NCBI GenBank assembly: GCA_947625445.1
Contig: CANQOM010000069.1
Location: 1-7,741 of the forward strand
Length of the DNA stretch: 7,741 bases
Source of the DNA: Candidatus Gastranaerophilales bacterium
Lineage (GTDB): Bacteria; Cyanobacteriota; Vampirovibrionia; Gastranaerophilales; Gastranaerophilaceae
Direction of reading: 5' to 3'
Shown: positions 1 to 7,272 of the stretch, one piece after another
How the letters are laid out: every line of letters begins with the position of its first letter
Position numbering within the stretch: the stretch's first letter is position 1
Notes under the pieces: generated by a model
What the model was told of the DNA's origin: nothing
What the model saw: the letters and a program-made list of their open reading frames with translations, nothing else
Database searches by the model: none
Translations under genes and position numbers: made by a program

Positions 1-411
1 CCCCATGAACTAACTGCAAGCGGAATGACGTATATGGGGCAAGCCATTGAAAAAGCTGTAAGTATGCTTGAACAAAGAAAAAAATTATATAAGGCAAACG
101 GAATTTCATATTATAGACCTTGGATATTTCTTTTAACAGACGGTGAACCTAATGACGATTGGGATAATGCAGTTGATTTAGTACACGAAGGTGAACATAA
201 TAAACAATTTGCTTTTTTTGCAGTTGGTGTTGGTAATGACGTAAATATGGATATACTAAGACAAATTTCCGTTAGACAGCCATTAAAACTTGATGGGCTA
301 AAGTTTACTGAGTTATTTCAATGGTTATCAAATTCTATGTCATCTGTTTCACGTTCAATGCCGGAAGATGAAATAACCCTTGAAGCACCAAGCGGATGGG
401 CAAAAATATAA
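1..411 (+). CDS. TerY-like VWA domain protein, C-terminal 136 residues (5' end outside window)
   Basis: The frame is open from base 1, so this is the tail of a longer gene and the ATG at 25 is an internal Met. Visible VWA features are the SGMTYMG segment (window residues 7-13), whose Thr10 fits the second MIDAS metal-binding position, and LLTDGEPND with Asp47 as the third. The DxSxS motif lies off the left edge. TerY-type VWA proteins are usually a little over 200 residues, so roughly 80 residues are missing. The RPWIFLLTDGEP block and the closing SGW segment are typical of the TerY subgroup that sits beside PP2C phosphatases and kinases. The likely role is a cytoplasmic metal-dependent adaptor of that triad. 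The stop codon overlaps the next start as TAATG, which implies translational coupling. Family assignment is strong; the exact partner is unknown. Confidence 0.87.
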   Translation, partial: PHELTASGMTYMGQAIEKAVSMLEQRKKLYKANGISYYRPWIFLLTDGEPNDDWDNAVDLVHEGEHNKQFAFFAVGVGNDVNMDILRQISVRQPLKLDGLKFTELFQWLSNSMSSVSRSMPEDEITLEAPSGWAKI

Positions 412-1211
412 TGAATTGGAAGTATATAGTTTCATCTGTAAAAGGTACTTCTCACGAAGCTACAAATGTCCCGAAACAAGATAATTACAAAACCAGTATT
501 TTAACAATTAACGGTAATAATTATCTTGTTTGTGCTGTGGCAGATGGTGCAGGAAGTGCAAAACATTCTGATATTTCTTCTAATTTTATATGCAAATTGT
601 TTGTGCATAAAACTAAACTATGGTTAGAAAATAATAATATTGAAAATATTACAAGAGATATTATTATTGAATGGTTTACCTATTTTCAAAAGGTAATGAA
701 TAGAACCGTAGCATTGTATAAGCTCGATTCTATAAAAGATTTGGCAACAACCCTTTTGTTTTCAATAATTAGTGAAAATTATAATGTATTTATTCAAATA
801 GGCGACGGTATTATCACTATAAATAAAGAAAACGATATGGAATGTGTATTTTTGCCACAAAACGGGGAATTTTTAAACACTACTAATTTTGCAACACAAG
901 ATAACGCAAAAGATATATTTATGTTTAAAACCACAAATGAACCTATAAAAAGAATTGCCATGCACACAGACGGCATTGAACAAATTGCTTTTAATTTTGC
1001 TAATCAGAAACCTTTTGCACCATTTTTTACACCGTTTTTTAATGCTGTTGAAAAATTAGAATATTTTGGATATTCAGAAAAATTATCAAAACAGTTGGAA
1101 ATGTTTTTACGCTCAGACAGGGTAAATAAAAAAACTGATGATGATAAAACATTGTTTATAGCTGTTGTTTGTGGAATTTCTCGCAATGAGGTAATACAAA
1201 CCGATGAATAG
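411..1211 (+). CDS. PP2C-family serine/threonine phosphatase of the TerY-P triad type
   Basis: A 266-residue cytoplasmic protein expected to remove phosphate from Ser/Thr residues, probably opposing the kinase encoded downstream. Metal-site motifs in order: GTSHE (about 12-16) with PKQD (Asp24), VADGAGSA (Asp45, Gly46), ATTL (112-115), IGDG (Asp132), HTDGIE (Asp187, Gly188) and TDDDKT (Asp243-245). The acidic residues that bind the two metal ions therefore look intact, and the length fits the compact PP2C_2 subgroup. I chose the ATG at 411 because it overlaps the VWA stop (TAATG) and puts the family's opening Trp at residue 3. An in-frame ATG at 396 would add five residues but lies inside the VWA gene without a better ribosome site. 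The upstream GGATGGG at 394-400 is only a weak match. The 3' end overlaps the TPR gene by 8 bases. Confidence 0.9.
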   Translation: MNWKYIVSSVKGTSHEATNVPKQDNYKTSILTINGNNYLVCAVADGAGSAKHSDISSNFICKLFVHKTKLWLENNNIENITRDIIIEWFTYFQKVMNRTVALYKLDSIKDLATTLLFSIISENYNVFIQIGDGIITINKENDMECVFLPQNGEFLNTTNFATQDNAKDIFMFKTTNEPIKRIAMHTDGIEQIAFNFANQKPFAPFFTPFFNAVEKLEYFGYSEKLSKQLEMFLRSDRVNKKTDDDKTLFIAVVCGISRNEVIQTDE

Positions 1212-2382
1212 TTTTGATTATGTTAGAAATGGGAAGAATTTTTATAATCAGAAATTGTATAATGAAGCAATTTGCGAATTTTCAAATGCCCTTGAAATTG
1301 ACCCAAATAATGCTGAAGCATACGAATATAGAGGTTGTTCATATTATTTTATTGAAAATATTAAAAAAGCATTAGAAAACTTGAATTTAGCAATAGAATT
1401 GAATCCTAATAGTTCAAATGCTTACTGTTATAGAGGTGCATGTTATTGTTCTTTGCAGAAAAAAGCAATTTCAAATAATGTAATTAGTTTTGATAAACCT
1501 ACGTCTTTTGACTTTAGAGGATATACTTTTGATGAAGTATCTATAAATGATATAAAAAAGTGTATTTCAGATGAAAATAAAGCAATAAAACTCGATAAAA
1601 ATAATTTGCAAGCATACCACATGCGAGGTGTGGCAAATTACTGGCTTGAAAATTACAAACAGGCATTGACAGATTTGAACAAAGTCATTAAAGAATGTCC
1701 TAATGAAGATACTTACGATATAAGAAGCCGTATATACTATTTTACAAGCAACTATGAATTAGCAATAAAAGACTGTGAAGAAGTTATAAAATTCAATCCA
1801 AATAATCCAAGTGCTTATGAATGTTTTGGACGAATTTATTATAAGCAGGAAAATTTTGACAAAGCTATTGTGAATTTTGCACAAGCAATTAGAATTAAAC
1901 CAAGTTCGGATATGGCTTTATACTATCGTGGCTGTTGTTACTATTTTAAAGACTATTACAAAAAGGCTTTAGCTGATTTTGAAAATTGCATTAAGTATAA
2001 TCCACAAAATTATAGTGCCTATGATTATAAAGGAAGATGTTGTTGGTTTATTGGTAATTTTACACAAACTATTAAAGATGAAACTATGTCAATTGCTCTT
2101 AATAATCTCAATGGAGGTGCTTATGATTTTAGAGGACGTGCCTATTATTTTTTAAAAGATTATATAAGTGCTGTTCGTGATACAACACATGCTATTGAGT
2201 TGGGAATAAAAAATTACAGCGTATTTGATTGCAGAGGTCGTGCTTATTTTAATTTAAAACAATATGAAAATGCAATAAATGATTTTAAACTTGCCTTATG
2301 GATTAAACCAAACAACCAAGAACTATATGAATTTCTAAAAAAAGTATATATCCAAATGAAAGCTGAAGGGTTGGTGAAATAA
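1204..2382 (+). CDS. Tetratricopeptide (TPR) repeat protein, about ten repeats
   Basis: A 392-residue protein made almost entirely of TPR helix pairs, so most likely a cytoplasmic protein-binding scaffold. I count ten units of about 34 residues, with the recurring pattern AYxxRGxxYYxxxxYxxAIxDxxxAIxLxPNN. The third unit (about residues 71-118) is interrupted between its two helices by an extra segment of about 30 residues (near 85-115) containing SFDFRGYTFDE. Helix A of most repeats carries RG and one or two Tyr or Cys residues, so the concave face may be aromatic-rich. There is no signal peptide or membrane helix. The start overlaps the end of the phosphatase gene, and GAGG at 1188-1191 lies a rather long 12 bases upstream, suggesting coupled translation. 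Sitting between phosphatase and kinase, it could bring the two together or recruit substrates; that role is inferred. The TPR call is firm. Confidence 0.9.
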   Translation: MNSFDYVRNGKNFYNQKLYNEAICEFSNALEIDPNNAEAYEYRGCSYYFIENIKKALENLNLAIELNPNSSNAYCYRGACYCSLQKKAISNNVISFDKPTSFDFRGYTFDEVSINDIKKCISDENKAIKLDKNNLQAYHMRGVANYWLENYKQALTDLNKVIKECPNEDTYDIRSRIYYFTSNYELAIKDCEEVIKFNPNNPSAYECFGRIYYKQENFDKAIVNFAQAIRIKPSSDMALYYRGCCYYFKDYYKKALADFENCIKYNPQNYSAYDYKGRCCWFIGNFTQTIKDETMSIALNNLNGGAYDFRGRAYYFLKDYISAVRDTTHAIELGIKNYSVFDCRGRAYFNLKQYENAINDFKLALWIKPNNQELYEFLKKVYIQMKAEGLVK

Positions 2383-2384
2383 CT

Positions 2385-4658
2385 ATGCCAACTATTCAAA
2401 CGCAATATTACGATAAATCTCACAAACCGATAAATTTAGGCGAACAAATTGGTATTGGCGGTGAAGGCAGGGTTTGCAAGATTAAAGGAAATAGTAATGT
2501 TGTTGCCAAATTATATTTAGATAAAGCTCTGCAAAAAGGTGATAAATCAGGCAAGATTGAAGCCATGTGTGCCTTATATAATAATGAACTGGCAGAATTT
2601 TCAGCACTACCTCAAAAAGCAATATATGATTCTACCGGCAAAGTCGTTGGTTTTATCATGGAATACCTTAACCTTAATGATTTTAAAGAAATCCACCTTT
2701 TATATGGAACAAAAGACAGAAAAAAATATTTTGACTACGCAGATTGGGGTTTTATGGTACATTGTGCAAAAAATCTGGCATGTGCTGTTGAAACCTTACA
2801 TGAAAAAGGAATTGTGATAGGGGATATAAACGAAAGTAACATTTTAGTTGATAAAAATGCAATGATAAAACTTATTGATTGTGATTCATACCAAGTTGAA
2901 TACAATAACAAGTTTTATTTATGTGAAGTCGGGAAACCTGAATATACAGCACCGGAATTACAAGGAAAGTCATTTAAGGGAATACACAGAACTAAAAATC
3001 ATGATAGCTTTGGTTTAGCGATAATGATTTTCCAGATATTAATGTTAGCTAAACACCCTTATTCTGGGATTAACGCACCTCACGACAGAGGAGAAGCAAT
3101 AGAAAAAGGATATTATTGTTTTGATTCAAATTCATTGCAGTCGAATCCTAATTCTGCACAATGGTATTATTCTCAATTATTTTCTACTCTCAATTACGAG
3201 ATTAAAGAATTATTTAAAAAAGCATTTACAACAAATTCAAGCCGTCCTACTGCTAAGGAATGGATAAGTGCTTTAGATAACCTTGAAAGAAGTTTACATA
3301 GTTGTACGATAAATAAAAAACACAGATATTATGGGAATTCTTGTATATGGTGTAAATTAGAACAAAGAGGCTTTAAGCCTTTTGATACATCTGCTAATTC
3401 GTATTCGCAATATAACAATACCACATATCAGCAAACACCTTATAAACCTCAAACAAATTATACAAAACCCAAACAACCGCTTAAACAACAAAAAAATCCA
3501 CCTAATCAAGCAAAAATTACATATAAACAACAGGCAAGACAGCAACGTATTAATGCAAAAAATCAACAATCTCAAGTAAATCCAACTAATACACAGGGTT
3601 ATAATTCAGCACAAACTTATCCTTCATATAAAAGACCTATACGTAAAAATAATAAAAGTAAAATATGGATAATAATTTTAGGGATATTATTTATAATAGG
3701 ACTATACGGCAAACATACAGAACAAGAGAATACCATACCTGTTGATAATACTGTTCAACAAGAAACCATGCAAACTCCGGAGCAAGACCAAGAAACGCAA
3801 CAACCGCAAAAAATTTATACAGAAGCAGAAAAACAAGCGGATATAAAAACCTATAAAGAAAAATTTATTGCGAGAGTTAAAAAGCATTGGCAGCCTCAAT
3901 ATAAAACTTTTTTGATTGACAATAACGGTTCAATTCTTGTAAAAGTCGATAAAAATGGCGATATTTCATTCCCTGAATACGAAACAGAAGTTAATTTTAG
4001 TAACGCTAATACTGACAATATGAAATATACAATTCAAGACGGACAACCCTTTGACAAACTGCCGGAGAGTTATGATAAAGATTTCCTAACATTTAGAATT
4101 TATTTTGAAGGAAATGAAGATTTATATTGGGGAAGAACTCAAGAAGCAAAAGGAAGTTATCAAGTTAGTTTAAATCCTATAAAACAAACAAGTCAAAAAA
4201 CCTCTACAACACAACAAAAACAAACAACTAATAATTCTGCACCTGCACAAAAAACCAAAACTGCTAAAACATATACTGACCCAAATATTTATTTAACAAC
4301 AGTAAATAAAATGTTAGAAGAAGAACATTATCATAAAGAATATCCTATGACTTGTGTTGCAACAATCACACCGTCCATTCCCAGTAATGTAAAAATTACA
4401 AAATTTACGCAAAATTGTGATATTGCGTTCCATTTATTATCAACAATGGATATTCCACAATTTAAAGATAATAATGGTCATATAGTACCGTTGATTGTTA
4501 ATTTTTCGGGAAATTCTGCACCTGTTGCAAAATTTCAATATCAACCACATGTTCAGAAGGTTAATTCTGCGTCAAAAAGTTCGAATACAAAACGAAAACA
4601 AAGTCCGGCAAAGGATAAGTCGGAATTAAAAAAAGAAATGGATTTTTTCTTAGAATAG
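2385..4658 (+). CDS. Membrane-spanning Ser/Thr protein kinase with extracytoplasmic TonB-C-like domain
   Basis: A 757-residue protein. The kinase domain covers about 18-300: Gly-rich loop GIGGEG (23-28), VAK with Lys42, catalytic loop GDINESN (Asp147, Asn152), DCD in place of DFG (Asp165) and APE (189-191). It looks active, although the usual HRD is IGD. A Cys/His motif follows (Cys307, His313, Cys320, Cys323), a likely zinc knuckle known after kinase domains of this group. Residues 331-420 are a Q/N/P/K-rich, probably disordered linker. One membrane helix lies at about 427-441, preceded by basic RKNNKSK, so the kinase should be cytoplasmic and the rest outside. Residues 495-577 resemble a TonB C-terminal domain (HWQP, DKNGDI, PFDKLPESY, FRIYF). 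After a second T/Q/K-rich linker (600-630), residues 631-720 may be a diverged second copy; that is tentative. It starts 2 bases after the TPR stop. Confidence 0.88.
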   Translation: MPTIQTQYYDKSHKPINLGEQIGIGGEGRVCKIKGNSNVVAKLYLDKALQKGDKSGKIEAMCALYNNELAEFSALPQKAIYDSTGKVVGFIMEYLNLNDFKEIHLLYGTKDRKKYFDYADWGFMVHCAKNLACAVETLHEKGIVIGDINESNILVDKNAMIKLIDCDSYQVEYNNKFYLCEVGKPEYTAPELQGKSFKGIHRTKNHDSFGLAIMIFQILMLAKHPYSGINAPHDRGEAIEKGYYCFDSNSLQSNPNSAQWYYSQLFSTLNYEIKELFKKAFTTNSSRPTAKEWISALDNLERSLHSCTINKKHRYYGNSCIWCKLEQRGFKPFDTSANSYSQYNNTTYQQTPYKPQTNYTKPKQPLKQQKNPPNQAKITYKQQARQQRINAKNQQSQVNPTNTQGYNSAQTYPSYKRPIRKNNKSKIWIIILGILFIIGLYGKHTEQENTIPVDNTVQQETMQTPEQDQETQQPQKIYTEAEKQADIKTYKEKFIARVKKHWQPQYKTFLIDNNGSILVKVDKNGDISFPEYETEVNFSNANTDNMKYTIQDGQPFDKLPESYDKDFLTFRIYFEGNEDLYWGRTQEAKGSYQVSLNPIKQTSQKTSTTQQKQTTNNSAPAQKTKTAKTYTDPNIYLTTVNKMLEEEHYHKEYPMTCVATITPSIPSNVKITKFTQNCDIAFHLLSTMDIPQFKDNNGHIVPLIVNFSGNSAPVAKFQYQPHVQKVNSASKSSNTKRKQSPAKDKSELKKEMDFFLE

Positions 4659-4659
4659 C

Positions 4660-4664
4660 GAGGT
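4660..4664 (+). promoter_or_regulatory. Ribosome binding site for the secreted TonB-C-like protein
   Basis: GAGGT lies 6 bases before the ATG at 4671 and directly after the kinase stop codon. It supports both the start choice and continued translation along one transcript. Confidence 0.7.
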
Positions 4665-4670
4665 CAAATA

Positions 4671-5552
4671 ATGAAATTAATAAAAAATGTTTTTATAATA
4701 TTTATGTTTAGTTTATTTTGTACTAATAATGAAATCTATGCGGAATCATGGATACCTGTTCAATCTGAAAGCACAAAATATGTAGAATTAGACTTAGATA
4801 GTATAAAAAAAGAAGGTAAGGTTATAAGGTATAATATCAGACGTTACGACGAAAAGAATGTTATTATTGATACCTTTTCAACTGACTTTAATAATAAAAA
4901 AACAACTTTACTTAATAAATCAGTTCATAATATTTACGCTTATGAAGAAGATGAAAAACATCAGTTTTTGTCCACAGAAAGACTTTATACAAAACAAGAA
5001 ATAATTTCACCTATTAAAGCAGATAACCTTCAAAATGCACTTCTTAATTTTTTAACTCTTGTAGCCGATACACCTTCATTAGATTCAAATATTGACTGGC
5101 AAGGATATTTTGATAAACAACAGAAAAAAATGCAAAAATACTGGCACCCAAATTTAATATATTACTGGTACTATCCGGATGAAAGAGCCGTTATTGACGT
5201 TACTATGATTATTAATAAGAATGGTGATATTGTATATTACTGTACTGCCTCCCAAAATAATTCAGATGGACACGCTAAAAAATTCAATGAACGATTAAAA
5301 GAGCAAATAAATAATGTTTTTTATAATGTGCCAAAATTTGACCCATTACCGAAAGAATACAAAGGGGATAAAATCGTTTTGGTTATGAGATTTGAATTTT
5401 CATTAAAACAGGATACGGGTATGAAAGGAATTCATTTTGACGATAGAGGTTTTGGGAATATATTGATGGGAAAAAATATATCTGTACCTATTTTTTTAGG
5501 ACAAGTATTACTACTCCCTATAAAAATACCTTACAGTTTATTTTTTGAATAA
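4671..5552 (+). CDS. Secreted protein: adhesin-E-like N-terminal domain plus TonB-C-like domain
   Basis: A 293-residue protein with a Sec signal peptide: MKLIK, a hydrophobic core at 7-18 and probable cleavage after IYA (Ala24). Cys17 is not in a proper lipobox, so it is unlikely to be a lipoprotein. Residues 25 to about 113 (SWIPV, YVELDLDSIKKEG, VIRYNIRRY) resemble the small beta-rich domain of Haemophilus surface-adhesin protein E. That match is by pattern and moderate. Residues 150-245 resemble the TonB C-terminal fold: YWHPN, VTMIINKNGDI, PKFDPLPKEY, VMRFEF. These match the kinase's extracytoplasmic domain at the same landmarks, which suggests a shared origin or direct pairing. The tail (about 262-293) is hydrophobic with IFLGQVLLLPIKIPYSL and might touch a membrane. 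The gene follows the kinase by 12 bases. A role as ligand or co-sensor of the kinase is inference. Confidence 0.72.
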   Translation: MKLIKNVFIIFMFSLFCTNNEIYAESWIPVQSESTKYVELDLDSIKKEGKVIRYNIRRYDEKNVIIDTFSTDFNNKKTTLLNKSVHNIYAYEEDEKHQFLSTERLYTKQEIISPIKADNLQNALLNFLTLVADTPSLDSNIDWQGYFDKQQKKMQKYWHPNLIYYWYYPDERAVIDVTMIINKNGDIVYYCTASQNNSDGHAKKFNERLKEQINNVFYNVPKFDPLPKEYKGDKIVLVMRFEFSLKQDTGMKGIHFDDRGFGNILMGKNISVPIFLGQVLLLPIKIPYSLFFE

Positions 5553-5556
5553 TAAA

Positions 5557-5561
5557 GGAAG
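5557..5561 (+). promoter_or_regulatory. Ribosome binding site that decides the HNH gene start
   Basis: GGAAG sits 10 bases before the ATG at 5572. It favours that start over an in-frame TTG at 5545, which lies inside the preceding gene and has no such site. Confidence 0.6.
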
Positions 5562-5571
5562 TTTTATTAAT

Positions 5572-6429
5572 ATGGAATTATTAAAAAAGATTTTTTCACC
5601 TGTTGTTCAATATTATGAAAAAATAAAAGCTGAGGCAGAAGAACGCAAACGCAGGGAAAATTTAAGGAAACAGCGAATCGCTTATATTAAAACAAACGGC
5701 AAATATATATCTGCTATAAGAAATCTGAATAACAGTATTTGCTTTAAAAATATTGAATCACATCCGAGATTTAAGCGTAGCTGTAACAGTAAAGCTCAAT
5801 TAGATAACTTTAATATTGATAATCATATGTTACTTACTATTGAAGATAGTTCGGACTATTTTACAGGCATGGTTAAAGCTGTGCAGTACAACAGAAAAAA
5901 ACATAATCAATATGAAGAACAATACAAGAAAATCTTATATAATGGCTATAATAGTAAATATTATTCTCAATATGCCGTATCTATGGTTATTGAAGCAGAT
6001 GAATTACAAACAATAGAAATGCAAGAGTGCAAAAAATACAAGAAAAAACCTATTGAAGATTTTACCATTGAATTGATTGTATGCTATACAAGTCCACAGG
6101 GTAGGAATGAATATACGAGAACCTATAAATTTGATTGTGCAAAAATTGAATATTACCTAAATGAATATCAAAAATTACAAAAAAATAAAGAATCAGCAGT
6201 ATATCAAAGACAGCTTATGACCCCAAAATTACGCTATGAAATAATGAAACGTGATGGTTTCAAGTGTACGATATGCGGTAAAAGTCCAAAAGACGGTGTA
6301 AAATTACATGTAGACCACATAAAGCCCGTTTCAAAAGGTGGTAAAACAATAGAATCAAATTTAAGAACACTATGTGATATGTGCAATTTAGGTAAGAGTG
6401 ATTCATATGACCCTAATGGATTAAATTAA
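5572..6429 (+). CDS. HNH endonuclease with an unrecognised N-terminal region
   Basis: A 285-residue protein, probably a cytoplasmic metal-dependent DNA nuclease. The C-terminal 70 residues are a standard HNH domain of the zinc-stabilised type: KLRYEIMKRDGFKC, CxxC at Cys232/Cys235, HVDH with catalytic His246, Asp248 and His249, Asn263, then CDMC at Cys268/Cys271 followed by NLGKSD. All expected catalytic and zinc positions are present. Residues 1 to about 210 are not recognised. They begin with an amphipathic start and a charged, probably coiled segment (15-45, rich in K/E/R), followed by a mixed alpha/beta region containing VSMVIEADE and FTIELIVCYTSPQG. No signal peptide or membrane helix is clear. 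It is 19 bases downstream of the secreted-protein gene, so likely co-transcribed. It may be the effector of the phosphosignalling module, or an unrelated passenger; nothing in the sequence decides this. Confidence 0.85.
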   Translation: MELLKKIFSPVVQYYEKIKAEAEERKRRENLRKQRIAYIKTNGKYISAIRNLNNSICFKNIESHPRFKRSCNSKAQLDNFNIDNHMLLTIEDSSDYFTGMVKAVQYNRKKHNQYEEQYKKILYNGYNSKYYSQYAVSMVIEADELQTIEMQECKKYKKKPIEDFTIELIVCYTSPQGRNEYTRTYKFDCAKIEYYLNEYQKLQKNKESAVYQRQLMTPKLRYEIMKRDGFKCTICGKSPKDGVKLHVDHIKPVSKGGKTIESNLRTLCDMCNLGKSDSYDPNGLN

Positions 6430-6430
6430 C

Positions 6431-6437
6431 AGGAGGT
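6431..6437 (+). promoter_or_regulatory. Strong ribosome binding site for the small membrane protein
   Basis: AGGAGGT, 8 bases before the ATG at 6446, is the best Shine-Dalgarno match in the window and begins one base after the HNH stop. It suggests efficient translation of the last gene in the run and argues that this small frame is a real gene. Confidence 0.75.
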
Positions 6438-6445
6438 TATAATCT

Positions 6446-6727
6446 ATGTCAAAAAATAGCAGAGGCGATTATACAAGTTTTTATACAATGATAATTCTAA
6501 TTATTTCCTGTATAGGTATCGCTATAAAATTTTTTATAGAAGTAAATAAACATGGATTATGGAAAGAGTGTATTATATCTATATGTATCATTGCAGGAAT
6601 AAATTATTTATGTTTTTTATTGGCTAATTCCGATATTATAAGTCTTAAAATATTTTTTATTATTCTTCTAATTACTTTCATTACTTTTTGTGTTTACTGG
6701 GGTACTAAATTTAGTAAAAATCCTTAA
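6446..6727 (+). CDS. Small membrane protein with three predicted helices, function unknown
   Basis: A 93-residue protein that I do not recognise. It has a short polar N-terminus (MSKNSRGDYTS) and three hydrophobic stretches at about 12-32, 41-60 and 65-86, then a short basic tail (TKFSKNP). Cysteines are scattered at 22, 42, 47, 56 and 82 without an evident motif. It is last in the plus-strand run, 16 bases after the HNH gene, with a very strong ribosome site and a terminator about 45 bases downstream, so expression as an operon member is likely. Small multi-helix membrane proteins of this kind are often effectors or immunity partners in defence modules, but there is no motif here to support any such role. 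Confidence 0.7.
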   Translation: MSKNSRGDYTSFYTMIILIISCIGIAIKFFIEVNKHGLWKECIISICIIAGINYLCFLLANSDIISLKIFFIILLITFITFCVYWGTKFSKNP

Positions 6728-6772
6728 CTGCATATTATAAGAAAATTGCCCATATATGAAATTAATAAAGAC

Positions 6773-6795
6773 AAACCGCCATTATAGGCGGTTTT
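6773..6795. terminator. Hairpin terminator between convergent genes, possibly bidirectional
   Basis: AAACCGCC (6773-6780) and GGCGGTTT (6787-6794) form a perfect 8-bp stem around a 6-base loop, in the 93-base gap between convergent transcription units. On the plus strand the stem runs into four T's, then ACTTA. On the minus strand it runs into TTTGTCTTTATTAATT. Either strand gives only a modest T tract, but the GC-rich stem core in AT-rich surroundings makes termination the likely job. The rest of 6728-6820 shows nothing further. Confidence 0.78.
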
Positions 6796-6820
6796 ACTTA
6801 TTAAAAAAGGTGGTCTAAGC

Positions 6821-7258
6821 CTAATATTCTGACGGTAACAACAACATGAACTGTAACGGTTCATAGTTGTATAATGATAAATAAAATTTGTATGTAGTAA
6901 TTTCTTCATCGACCTTAGTTGGTAAATCAATATAGGGTATATTCTGCTTTATAACAGAAATATGGTCTTTGTAATCATTATTAACAAAGCCTTCATGATA
7001 AACTTCCATATATCCGCTGTTACCCTGCTTTAATGCAATTTCAATCACATAAAACGTATCTTCTGTTTCCTTAAATGTTTTTAATACTAACGGCATGTAT
7101 GAAATGACGTTATCAATTACCCAATGTGCATTTAGCACTTCTGCAAAATTCATTACACCTTCCGTATAAACTAAACTGGGGCAATATTTTCTTTTATATA
7201 ATCTTTCACTGCTAAAATTGTTGGCATAAATTTCTTCAACTGTATTATAATTTTTCAT
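6821..7258 (-). CDS. DUF6876-like protein of mobile-element type
   Basis: A 145-residue soluble protein. It matches by pattern the family I know as DUF6876, short proteins of unknown function common on integrated and conjugative elements of gut and environmental bacteria. Landmarks are SLVYTEGVMNFAEVLNAHWVID (about 28-49; the family has a TDG..LA...AYWLLD-type block), IKQNIPYIDLP (about 103-113; family YTDFPL) and the characteristic last residues MLLLPSEY. The length is close to or slightly above the usual size. There is no signal peptide, membrane helix or catalytic motif. AGGAAGGA on the minus strand, 6 bases before the ATG, supports the start. The upstream gene ends within that site, so the two are one operon. 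The family's biochemical role is unknown; its value here is as a marker of a mobile element. Confidence 0.78.
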   Translation of the reverse strand: MKNYNTVEEIYANNFSSERLYKRKYCPSLVYTEGVMNFAEVLNAHWVIDNVISYMPLVLKTFKETEDTFYVIEIALKQGNSGYMEVYHEGFVNNDYKDHISVIKQNIPYIDLPTKVDEEITTYKFYLSLYNYEPLQFMLLLPSEY

Positions 7259-7264
7259 TTTAAA

Positions 7265-7272
7265 TCCTTCCT
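7265..7272 (-). promoter_or_regulatory. Ribosome binding site for the DUF6876-like gene
   Basis: Read on the minus strand this is AGGAAGGA, 6 bases before the start codon. It overlaps the stop codon (7271-7273) of the upstream small gene, so translation of the two genes is probably coupled. Confidence 0.7.

Noticed and set aside
25..27. ATG at 25 as a start for the VWA gene
   Set aside because: The frame is open from base 1 and the residues before it (PHELTASG) fit the VWA fold, so this is an internal Met of a gene cut by the window edge.
3380..3640. A-rich stretch as a DNA repeat array
   Set aside because: No regular unit is present; it encodes a compositionally biased Q/N/P/K linker of the kinase.
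3357..3899. Antisense open frames opposite the kinase linker and membrane region
   Set aside because: They mirror the low-complexity Q/K-rich linker and hydrophobic helix of the real gene and have no ribosome sites or protein features.
4719..4723. Possible lipoprotein Cys (Cys17) in the secreted protein
   Set aside because: The residues before it (SLFC) do not form a lipobox, and a better signal peptidase I site follows at IYA.
5545..5571. TTG start 27 bases upstream of the HNH gene ATG
   Set aside because: It lies inside the preceding gene, has no suitable ribosome site, and the ATG at 5572 has GGAAG at good spacing.
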